Source: Phormidesmis priestleyi (GTDB lineage: Bacteria; Cyanobacteriota; Cyanobacteriia; Phormidesmidales; Phormidesmidaceae). From it: a stretch of 30,009 nt of DNA. Of this stretch, positions 23,614-30,009 are shown in pieces (position 1 is the stretch's first letter; the number at the start of each line of letters is the position of its first letter). The translations under genes and the position numbers were made by a program. The stretch lies in assembly GCA_003242115.1 (NCBI GenBank), contig QBMP01000005.1:18899-48907 (forward strand), written 5' to 3'. The notes beneath the pieces are model-generated. The model was given only the letters and a program-made list of their open reading frames with translations. It searched no databases and was not told the DNA's origin.

Positions 23614-25077
23614 ATGCGCATTCTTATTTGGCTTCGCAACGACCTTCGCCTACATGACCACGAGCCGCTTCATCGGGCGCTAGCGCAAAATGCAGACGTT
23701 GTTTTTCTTTATTGCTTTGATCCTCGTCAGTTTGGTGAAACTGCGTTTGGATTTCCGAAAACAGGCGCTTATCGGGCTAAGTTTTTAATTGAAACCGTGG
23801 CTGATTTACGGCGATCGCTGCGATCGCGCGGCAGTGATTTAATCATTCGCCAAGGAAAGCCAGAAGAAGAGATTGTGGCGCTAGTTGAAACGCTGAATAT
23901 CGATAGTTTGTGTTGGCACGAGGAAGCGACTGCGGAAGAAACCAATGTTGAGAACAAAGTAAAACAAGCGCTGCGATCGCGCGGCACAGCCTTTAAAACC
24001 TATTGGGGAACAACGCTATATCATCCGGATGATTTGCCCTTTGAGATATTAGAACTGCCGGAGATATTTATTCAGTTTCGTAAGGCGGTAGAGAAAGAGG
24101 TTCAGGTGCGTGAGATTTTTCAAGCGCCCGCCCAACTGCCGACCTTGCCTGAAAACATTGAACCGGGTGAGTTGCCGACGCTGAGTGACTTTGGATTGGC
24201 TGAACGTTCGACTGATCCGAGAGGCGTCTTAGCCTTTAAAGGAGGTGAGACAAAAGCTCTGGCACGGTTGCAGCACTATTTTTGGGATACGAACTGCCTT
24301 TCATCCTACAAAGAAACGCGCAATGGGATGCTGGGCGCTGATTATTCGTCTAAGTTTTCGGCTTGGCTGGCAAATGGATCGCTGTCGCCGCGTCAGGTAT
24401 ATGCAGAGGTGCAGCGGTATGAGCGCGATCGCCAAAAGAACAATTCGACCTACTGGATGATTTTTGAGCTGATGTGGCGAGATTATTTTCGCTTTGTCTG
24501 TGTGAAATATGGCGCTAAAGTATTTCGTAAAGGCGGCATTCGCAATCTGCCCATCGCATGGCAGCAAGACTGGGCAAGATTTGATCTGTGGCGTGAGGGT
24601 GAAACGGGCTATCCGCTGATTGATGCCAATATGCAAGAGATTGCCGCGACCGGCTTTATGTCTAACCGAGGGCGACAAAATGTGGCCAGCTTTTTGACCA
24701 AAAATTTGGGGATTGATTGGCGCTGGGGTGCAGAATGGTTTGAGTCGCTGTTGATTGACTACGACGTGTGCAGCAATTGGGGAAATTGGAACTACACAGC
24801 AGGCGTAGGCAATGACGCTCGCGGCTTTCGCTATTTCAACATTCCAAAACAGTCTAAAGACTATGACCCGAATGGAGACTATGTAAAGCACTGGCTACCG
24901 GCTTTGGTGAATTTGCCCGCGAATAAAGTGCATTCACCTTGGAAACTACAGCCAGTAGAACAAAAGCGCTTTGAAGTACGCTTGGGCGTCGATTATCCTA
25001 ATTCGGTTGTAGATTTGCAGAAATCTGTTGACGCCAATCAGCAGAAGTATGAAGCGGCGTGGACAGAGAAAAAGTAG
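23614..25077 (+). CDS. DASH-type cryptochrome/photolyase
   Basis: The 487-aa protein has an N-terminal photolyase alpha/beta domain (MRILIWLRNDLRLHDHEPL) and a C-terminal FAD domain. It carries the CRY-DASH hallmarks ETRNGMLGADYSSKFSAWLANGSLSPRQVY, ELMWRDYFRFVCVKYG, YPLIDANMQEIAATGFMSNRGRQNVASFL, and WGAEWFESLLIDYDVCSNWGNWNY. Length and motifs fit the class that repairs cyclobutane dimers in single-stranded or looped DNA and may sense blue light. FAD and a methenyltetrahydrofolate antenna are expected. It is monocistronic and divergent from the NuiA-like gene. Confidence 0.96.
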   Translation: MRILIWLRNDLRLHDHEPLHRALAQNADVVFLYCFDPRQFGETAFGFPKTGAYRAKFLIETVADLRRSLRSRGSDLIIRQGKPEEEIVALVETLNIDSLCWHEEATAEETNVENKVKQALRSRGTAFKTYWGTTLYHPDDLPFEILELPEIFIQFRKAVEKEVQVREIFQAPAQLPTLPENIEPGELPTLSDFGLAERSTDPRGVLAFKGGETKALARLQHYFWDTNCLSSYKETRNGMLGADYSSKFSAWLANGSLSPRQVYAEVQRYERDRQKNNSTYWMIFELMWRDYFRFVCVKYGAKVFRKGGIRNLPIAWQQDWARFDLWREGETGYPLIDANMQEIAATGFMSNRGRQNVASFLTKNLGIDWRWGAEWFESLLIDYDVCSNWGNWNYTAGVGNDARGFRYFNIPKQSKDYDPNGDYVKHWLPALVNLPANKVHSPWKLQPVEQKRFEVRLGVDYPNSVVDLQKSVDANQQKYEAAWTEKK

Positions 25078-25181
25078 CGCTTGGTGAAGGAATCACGTTG
25101 TATTACACTGATATCGAGGAAACTTCCTGTTTTCAACAACTGGCTCTGCTAAGTCCCTTTTAATTCTCTTGAGCTTAACCG

Positions 25182-26918
25182 ATGAGTAATTACATTAGCC
25201 GCCGTGACTATGCTGATACCTTTGGGCCAACGGTGGGCGATCGCGTTCGTCTAGCCGACACCGAACTTTTCATCGAAGTAGAACAAGACCTCACCACCTA
25301 CGGCGGCACCTACTACGGCGATGAAGTTAAGTTCGGAGGCGGCAAAGTGATTCGCGATGGCATGGGTCAATCGCCAATTGCTAGAGCCGATGGCGCTGTC
25401 GATACGGTGATTACCAATGCGCTAATTCTCGACTGGTGGGGCATTATCAAAGCCGATATCGGCATTAAAGACGGCCATATCGCCAAGATTGGCAAAGCAG
25501 GCAACCCCTACACCCAGAACGATATTGATATTATTATCGGCCCCGGCACCGAAATTATTGCGGGCGAGGGCAAAATTCTCACCGCTGGCGCGATCGATTC
25601 TCACATTCACTTCATCTGTCCGCAGCAGATAGAAGTTGCCATAGCTTCCGGCGTAACGACCATGCTCGGTGGCGGCACTGGCCCCGCTACCGGCACTTTG
25701 GCGACAACCTGCACTCCCGGCGCGTGGAACATTCACCGCATGTTAGAAGCTGCTGAAGCTTTCCCGGTGAATCTTGGCTTTATGGGCAAAGGCAATGCTA
25801 GTCAGCCCGACGCTCTGATCGAACAGATCAACGCCGGAGCCATGACCCTGAAGCTGCATGAAGACTGGGGCACTACCGCCGCTACAATTGATACCTGTCT
25901 TTCAGTCGCCGATAGCTACGATGTGCAAGTCGCGATTCACACCGATTCTCTCAACGAAGCGGGCTTTGTTGAAACCACAATTGCCGCCTTTAAAGATAGA
26001 GTCATTCACACCTTTCATACCGAAGGCGCAGGCGGCGGGCATTCGCCTGACATCTTGAAAGTGTGCGGTTACAACAATGTGCTGCCCGCTTCGACCAATC
26101 CGACTCGCCCTTACACCATCAACACCTTCGACGAACACAAAGACATGCTGATGGTGTGCCATCACCTCGATAAAAATATTCCAGAAGATGTCAAATTTGC
26201 CGAGTCTCGCATTCGCCGTGAAACCATTGCCGCTGAAGATTTGCTGCACGATATGGGGGCAATGAGCATGATGTCGTCTGATTCTCAAGCGATGGGCCGC
26301 GTGGGTGAAGTAATTACGCGCACCTGGCAAACAGCGCACAAAATGAAGGTGCAGAAAGGGTTGCTGCCAGATCCTGAAAATACAGATGAAACCCACGACA
26401 ATTTTCGCGCCAAGCGGTACGTGGCTAAGTACACCATTAATCCGGCCTTAGCACACGGCATTTCGCACTGTGTAGGCTCTGTCGAAGCGGGCAAGCTGGC
26501 CGATTTGTGCCTATGGAGTCCGACGTTTTTTGGCGTTAAGCCCGATCTGGTTATCAAAGGGGGCTTTATCGCTTGGGCGCAAATGGGTGATGCCAATGCC
26601 AGCATTTCAACGCCGGGGCCAGTGCATATGCGGCCCATGTTTGGCAGCTACGGCAAGGCTATAGCCAGCACGGCCTACACGTTTGTTTCCCAGGCGGCGA
26701 TGGATCAAGATATTGCCAGTCAGCTAGGGCTCAATCCGTCGCGCTTGCGGCCTGTATTCAATACGCGCCAAGTGAAAAAGTCAGATCTCAAGCTCAACAG
26801 CCTCCTGCCCAATATCGAGGTGAAGCCTGAAACGTTTGAGGTGAGAGTAGATGGCAAGCTGCTGACCTGTGAGCCCGCAGCCGTGCTGCCGATGGCGCAG
26901 CGGTACTTTTTGTTTTGA
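25182..26918 (+). CDS. ureC: Urease alpha subunit
   Basis: The 578-aa nickel amidohydrolase has every active-site residue in place: H141 and H143 (SHIHFICP), carbamylated K224 (TLKLHEDWG), H253, H279, D367 and the flap C326-H327 (MVCHHLD). All are shifted by +7 relative to Klebsiella numbering. It hydrolyses urea to ammonia and carbamate and needs UreA and UreB plus the accessory proteins, none of which is beside it; scattered ure genes are common in cyanobacteria. A five-residue insertion (GTYYG, 42-46) lies in the otherwise conserved [12 protein letters not shown] segment, coded by a near-tandem duplication. The Shine-Dalgarno is weak. Confidence 0.98.
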   Translation: MSNYISRRDYADTFGPTVGDRVRLADTELFIEVEQDLTTYGGTYYGDEVKFGGGKVIRDGMGQSPIARADGAVDTVITNALILDWWGIIKADIGIKDGHIAKIGKAGNPYTQNDIDIIIGPGTEIIAGEGKILTAGAIDSHIHFICPQQIEVAIASGVTTMLGGGTGPATGTLATTCTPGAWNIHRMLEAAEAFPVNLGFMGKGNASQPDALIEQINAGAMTLKLHEDWGTTAATIDTCLSVADSYDVQVAIHTDSLNEAGFVETTIAAFKDRVIHTFHTEGAGGGHSPDILKVCGYNNVLPASTNPTRPYTINTFDEHKDMLMVCHHLDKNIPEDVKFAESRIRRETIAAEDLLHDMGAMSMMSSDSQAMGRVGEVITRTWQTAHKMKVQKGLLPDPENTDETHDNFRAKRYVAKYTINPALAHGISHCVGSVEAGKLADLCLWSPTFFGVKPDLVIKGGFIAWAQMGDANASISTPGPVHMRPMFGSYGKAIASTAYTFVSQAAMDQDIASQLGLNPSRLRPVFNTRQVKKSDLKLNSLLPNIEVKPETFEVRVDGKLLTCEPAAVLPMAQRYFLF

Positions 26919-26961
26919 TCCTCAGCGCCCTCTATTTTTCCTACCTGTCTTTTGCCTACCT

Positions 26962-27321
26962 CTATTTTCCCCAGTAGTTGTGCCGAACCCACTGGTACAT
27001 ATCGTCTTTGGATTCGGTGAAAATCGTTTGACCTGATTGAGGATTATAAGCGTACCAGCTCACAATGCCGTTGGTATCAACGCTTTGATCAATCTGAACT
27101 TTATTCCATTCGCTGAGGGTTTTGGTAAAGCCCGTCCATAGTTGATGAATGCGATCGCTCATCGAAACCGGCTGCGCGATGGTGGTTAGCTGCGCATACT
27201 CACGCTCCAAGTCGGCAATTAAGCGCTGATCCTGGTGGGCATTGGCAACTTCTAGGCGGCGAGTGAGCAGCGCCAGCAGGTTAGCTCTATGCGTCGAGCG
27301 CAAATCAGTAGAAAAGGTCAT
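26962..27321 (-). CDS. Hypothetical 119-aa protein
   Basis: The protein has an N-terminal helical, charged half (RSTHRANLLALLTRRLEVANAH, with Glu/Arg/Gln-rich helix to about residue 50). A compact C-terminal half contains WNKVQIDQSVD, VSWYAYNPQSGQTIFTES and WVRHNYWGK. The SWYAYNPQSGQT...W pattern looks like a conserved cyanobacterial hypothetical family, but I assign no function. There is no signal peptide or membrane segment. An AAGGAG 9 nt before the ATG is a strong ribosome site, with a second AGGAG further upstream. It ends 43 bp from the convergent ureC. Confidence 0.8.
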   Translation of the reverse strand: MTFSTDLRSTHRANLLALLTRRLEVANAHQDQRLIADLEREYAQLTTIAQPVSMSDRIHQLWTGFTKTLSEWNKVQIDQSVDTNGIVSWYAYNPQSGQTIFTESKDDMYQWVRHNYWGK

Positions 27322-27326
27322 GAAAA

Positions 27327-27374
27327 TAGCTCCTTATGTAGCTCCTCAATAGGAGTGGTGTTCCTTCTATTATA
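27327..27374 (-). promoter_or_regulatory. Promoter -10 box and duplicated Shine-Dalgarno leader
   Basis: On the minus strand TATAAT (27374-27369) precedes a leader holding CTCCT, a 4-nt loop, AGGAG (27346-27342 with 27355-27351) and AGGAGCTA twice (27346-27339 and 27334-27327). The CTCCT can pair with either AGGAG copy. A translational on/off fold is possible. Confidence 0.45.
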
Positions 27375-27460
27375 GGCAAATTTAGGGGAATTTAAAAATT
27401 ACAGTATATTTTGATACAAAATTAAGCTTAATTCTAAAAAATAGAAACTGTTTAAACTGC

Positions 27461-27517
27461 CAAAAAGATACCCTGATCGCTCGGCCATTTGGATCAGGGC
27501 TTGAGCGATCAGGGTAT
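27461..27517 (-). terminator. Intrinsic terminator of fmdB
   Basis: ATACCCTGATCGCTC (27468-27482) is the exact reverse complement of 27503-27517, giving a 15-bp stem with a 20-nt loop. On the minus strand it is followed by ATCTTTTT. An extra partial arm (GATCAGGG at 27492-27499) offers an alternative 8-bp stem. Confidence 0.8.
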
Positions 27518-27562
27518 GAATCAGGAGTCTAAGGAAACAAAGAAAAGTGCCGATAGTCGGGC

Positions 27563-27847
27563 TTATAGCCTTTCAGCCGCGTGGCCTAGCATCCACGGGC
27601 GACTGCCTTGCTTAGCGCTTTGATTTTTGGGCTTAGCAGGCTCTCCTTGGCGCTTGATTATACGGGGATCGGGCGAACCGACTTTAGCCAGCAAGCTACT
27701 GGAACTTAAGCTGATATTCGGCGCTGTGAAAATGCGAGTCGCGGCCAACTCGCAGTCTGGGCAAGCTTTTGGCTTTTGGGTTTCGGCCATGCTGTGCCAC
27801 ATCTCAAATGGGCCACAGCTTTTACAGTGATAGTCATACAGCGGCAT
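27563..27847 (-). CDS. fmdB: FmdB-type zinc ribbon protein
   Basis: The 94-aa protein starts MPLYDYHCKSCGPFE and has two CxxC pairs (C8/C11 and C29/C32) forming the FmdB zinc ribbon. The tail (45-94) is basic and Ser/Lys/Gln-rich. The frame is open 12 codons further upstream (to 27883), but the ATG at 27845-27847 matches the family's N-terminus and has AGGAGA 8 nt before it. FmdB was named from amide-utilisation operons, where it was proposed to regulate; elsewhere its role is unclear. It lies 78 bp behind fmdA on the same strand, supporting a shared transcript and an amide link. Confidence 0.88.
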   Translation of the reverse strand: MPLYDYHCKSCGPFEMWHSMAETQKPKACPDCELAATRIFTAPNISLSSSSLLAKVGSPDPRIIKRQGEPAKPKNQSAKQGSRPWMLGHAAERL

Positions 27848-27873
27848 TAAAATATCTCCTAATTTAAAACCCA

Positions 27874-27907
27874 ATAGCGGCATACGAGTTCATCCGCACG
27901 CCGCTAT
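27874..27907. promoter_or_regulatory. Hairpin between fmdA and fmdB
   Basis: ATAGCGGC (27874-27881) and GCCGCTAT (27900-27907) are an 8-bp inverted repeat with an 18-nt loop in the fmdA-fmdB spacer. It has no T-tract, so it could be a processing or stabilising hairpin, not a full terminator. Confidence 0.4.
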
Positions 27908-27925
27908 ATACGTTGCTACAGCCCA

Positions 27926-29131
27926 CTATGTAGGCAGCATCGGCTTATCAAAGATTGCTGTCGGAATCGCCAGCGTACAGCAGGCATTTGGAATATCGAC
28001 AATGCCGCTAATGCGTCCTTCGACGGGCGCACAGCTTAGCAGCAGATACGCCTGCTCACCCGTATAGCCAAACTTTTTGAGATACGCTATTGCATTCAAA
28101 CAAGCCTGCCGGTAGGCAATGTGCGCATCCAGGTAATACTGTTTGCCGGTAAACTCATCGACTGAGATCCCTTCAAACACCAGATACTCCGAATAGTGCG
28201 GCTCCACCGGGCCGGGTTTAAAGATGGGATTCACCATCGCATATTTATCGACCCCGCCTTTGATAATGTCTACATGAACATCAATGAAGCCAGACATCTC
28301 AATAGCGCCGCAAAAAGAAATTTCACCATCTCCTTGAGAAAAGTGAATATCGCCCATTGACAGCTTAGCTCCTTCTACATACACCGGAAAGTAAATGCGG
28401 GTGCCTCTGGAGAGGTTCTTAATGTCGCAGTTGCCGCCATGCTCTCTCGGCGGAACCGTCCGCGCGCCTTCGGCGGCCACTCGACCATAATCAGCAGAAG
28501 GCAGCTGACCGAGCACCGCATTAGTGGGGTTAGGCAACGCTGCTAGTACGGGCTCACTCCCCGAAAGTCCGGTTCCATAAGTGCGTAAGTCGGGGGCGCT
28601 ATTGACTAGCTCGGCTTCACGCTTGTTCCATTTATTCAACAGTTCTTGCGAGGGCGCACAGCCAATCAGTCCGGGGTGCGTAATTCCCGCAAATTTTACG
28701 CCTGGGATATGCCTGGAAGAGGTGTAGATGCCCTGAAAATCCCAAATGGCTTTGGCCGCGTTGGGATAGTGATCGGTCAAAAATCCGCCGCCATTATTCT
28801 TGGCAAAAATGCCGGTAAAGCCCCACTCATCGCCTTGAAGTGCGCCAATATCGACCAGATCAACCACTAAAATGTCTCCAGGCTGTGCGCCGTTGACCCA
28901 AATCGGGCCGCTGAGCATATGCACCTTGGTGAGATCTACATCTCGAACATCATCGGGGCTATCGTCATTTTTGATTTGGCCGTCAGTCCAGTCTTTGCAC
29001 TCAATCCGGAAGACATCTCCCGGATTGACCGAAGCCACGGCTGGAATGTCGGGATGCCACCGATTATGACCGGGCAACTCTTGCTCTGACATGGGCTTAG
29101 TCAGATCGATTTTAAAGAGAGTTTTGGGCAT
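27926..29131 (-). CDS. fmdA: Formamidase (FmdA/AmdA acetamidase-formamidase family)
   Basis: The 401-aa protein begins MPKTLFKIDLTKPMSEQ. It has GHNRWHPDIPAVASVNPGD, LSGPIWVNGAQPGDILVVDLVDI, FPVYVEGAKLSMGDIHFSQGDGE and SGIVDIPNACCTLAIPTAIF, all characteristic of the zinc-type FmdA family (not the nitrilase-type AmiF). It hydrolyses formamide, and sometimes other short amides, to ammonia and the acid in the cytosol. GAGGAG about 8 nt upstream supports the ATG. It is followed by fmdB and preceded by an amide/urea-type ABC ATPase, forming a likely amide-uptake and hydrolysis cluster. Confidence 0.95.
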   Translation of the reverse strand: MPKTLFKIDLTKPMSEQELPGHNRWHPDIPAVASVNPGDVFRIECKDWTDGQIKNDDSPDDVRDVDLTKVHMLSGPIWVNGAQPGDILVVDLVDIGALQGDEWGFTGIFAKNNGGGFLTDHYPNAAKAIWDFQGIYTSSRHIPGVKFAGITHPGLIGCAPSQELLNKWNKREAELVNSAPDLRTYGTGLSGSEPVLAALPNPTNAVLGQLPSADYGRVAAEGARTVPPREHGGNCDIKNLSRGTRIYFPVYVEGAKLSMGDIHFSQGDGEISFCGAIEMSGFIDVHVDIIKGGVDKYAMVNPIFKPGPVEPHYSEYLVFEGISVDEFTGKQYYLDAHIAYRQACLNAIAYLKKFGYTGEQAYLLLSCAPVEGRISGIVDIPNACCTLAIPTAIFDKPMLPT

Positions 29132-29290
29132 GAGATCTACTCCTCTAAGTAGCTAGATGCGCTCAGCACTCAGTTCAACATTGTTCAACCCTTAAAGCTC
29201 AACTCTTAAATAAGGTGAGTGACCAGCAAGAGATTTTCACTCGAACTTTGTTGAATAAAGCCTTGGATGAAACGCATCTAAAAAACAAGC

Positions 29291-29309
29291 GGATAAAGTA
29301 TATTTATCC
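29291..29309. promoter_or_regulatory. Palindrome in the fmdA upstream region
   Basis: GGATAAA and TTTATCC (7 bp each, 5-nt spacer) form a perfect palindrome about 160 bp upstream of fmdA and 70 bp past the ABC gene. I found no GTA-N8-TAC (NtcA) site in this 248-bp gap. Closer to fmdA, TTGAAC is directly repeated on the minus strand near 29174-29188. Confidence 0.4.
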
Positions 29310-29379
29310 AACAGAACCATATCTTTAATGACGGGGCTAAATATGTTGCGCCTGCTACAAAAACAGAGTTTAGCTGACC

Positions 29380-30009
29380 TTACACTGCCAAGTATTCTTT
29401 CAGCAAACTATCGCTAAGCTGGGCTGTCGTACCTTTTTCGACAATCACACCCTTTTTCATGATGAAGAACTTTTGAGCTAGCTTTCGAGCAAACTCAATC
29501 TTTTGCTCAACAACAACAATTGTGATGCCTTTTTCTTTGTTAATCCGGCGTAGAGTATCTTCAATCTCTTGCACAATCGACGGCTGAATGCCTTCGGTCG
29601 GTTCGTCTAGCAGCATGATTTTGGGTTCGCACATGAGGCCACGGGCGATCGCTAACTGCTGCTGCTGCCCGCCGCTCAGCAAGCCACCCTGCCGATTCAA
29701 ATGCTCGTTCAGCATCGGAAAAAAGTCAAAAATCTCCGAAGGGACGCCGTTCCCTTTGGTTCTGGCTCTTTTGCCACTGGCGCTGAGCCCCATCTTCAAG
29801 TTATCCAATACAGATAGATACGGAATAATCTCTCGGCCCTGGGGAATGTAGGCAATGCCTTCTCTAGCCCGCTGATAGGTCGCAGTGCGGGTGATGTCTC
29901 GACCGGCAAAAGAGATGCTGCCACTCTCTAGCGCATTCAGGCCAATGACGCTGCGCAATAGCGTCGTTTTGCCCACGCCATTGCGTCCGAGCAGGCAGGC
30001 AATATCGCC
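29380..30009 (-). CDS. ABC transporter ATPase, UrtE/FmdF (urea/short-amide) type, 5' truncated
   Basis: The frame is open to the right edge. The first visible residues contain Walker A (LGRNGVGKTT), so only the first 25-30 residues are missing. YIPQGREIIPYLSV, LSGGQQQQLAIARGL and MLLDEPTEGIQPSIVQEIE follow. The EGIQPS extension of Walker B and PQGREIIPYL are typical of UrtE and of the FmdF subunit of amide transporters (LivF-like). It would energise uptake of urea or short amides. Its position upstream of fmdA and near ureC favours that substrate class, but amino-acid transport cannot be excluded. Confidence 0.88.
   Translation of the reverse strand, partial: GDIACLLGRNGVGKTTLLRSVIGLNALESGSISFAGRDITRTATYQRAREGIAYIPQGREIIPYLSVLDNLKMGLSASGKRARTKGNGVPSEIFDFFPMLNEHLNRQGGLLSGGQQQQLAIARGLMCEPKIMLLDEPTEGIQPSIVQEIEDTLRRINKEKGITIVVVEQKIEFARKLAQKFFIMKKGVIVEKGTTAQLSDSLLKEYLAV

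Noticed and set aside
24301..24891. 196-aa open frame antisense to the CRY-DASH gene
   Set aside because: It lies wholly inside a strongly conserved gene, has no recognisable motifs and no good ribosome site.
25902..26396. 164-aa open frame antisense to ureC
   Set aside because: It is a shadow of the highly conserved urease coding sequence.
27848..27883. 12-residue N-terminal extension of FmdB
   Set aside because: The MPLYDYHC start with AGGAGA upstream is the family start.
29132..29379. Search for an NtcA site (GTA-N8-TAC) before fmdA
   Set aside because: No match was found by eye in the gap.

Overview
The window comes from a cyanobacterium. The octamer GCGATCGC and its variants (the HIP1 repeat of cyanobacterial genomes) recur throughout. 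Most proteins read as cyanobacterial family members: a CRY-DASH cryptochrome, a NuiA-type nuclease inhibitor, a DUF3536 GH57 enzyme, an SLH-GHL10 hydrolase, scattered urease genes and small conserved membrane proteins. A Leptolyngbya-like filamentous lineage would fit, but that is only an inference. I saw no rRNA, tRNA, CRISPR array, insertion sequence or phage gene.

Layout. 1-2.2 kb: 3' end of an aldo/keto reductase with C-terminal Fe-S motifs, then a ferrochelatase-family protein with a long His-rich tail. 2.2-8.7 kb: GH57/DUF3536 enzyme (minus), a HEAT-repeat protein plus a putative GT-A glycosyltransferase (plus, ending in a terminator), a possible 59-aa membrane peptide, and gnd (minus). 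8.9-13.4 kb: an exported SLH-like/GHL10 glycosidase behind a YciH/SUI1 factor (minus), a rhomboid protease (plus), a sulfotransferase preceded by a 14-bp tandem repeat (plus), and an unlisted 54-aa membrane protein (minus). 13.6-21.1 kb: an orphan ABC ATPase behind a 10-codon leader ORF, a TldD/PmbA protein (minus), and the trehalose operon treZ-treY (minus). 21.3-25.1 kb: DoxX and two-domain VOC proteins, a NuiA-like inhibitor (all minus), and CRY-DASH (plus). 25.2-30.0 kb: urease alpha subunit UreC (plus), a small hypothetical, FmdB, formamidase FmdA, and the 3' part of an amide/urea-type ABC ATPase (all minus).

Two themes link the genes. The first is storage-carbon turnover: GH57/DUF3536, gnd, TreY and TreZ would work on glycogen, malto-oligosaccharides, trehalose and the oxidative pentose phosphate route. 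The second, at the right end, is nitrogen scavenging from urea and short amides: UreC, FmdA, FmdB and a UrtE/FmdF-type transporter ATPase.

I do not see a clear new multi-gene system. The most distinctive signal is a scatter of short (10-18 bp) tandem duplications. They lie in intergenic DNA, at gene 3' ends, in hairpin arms, next to ribosome-binding sites and in frame inside treZ and ureC. Next are the His-rich chelatase tail, the leader ORF overlapping the ABC ATPase start, the repeat array in the sulfotransferase leader, and the NuiA-like inhibitor with no nuclease in view.
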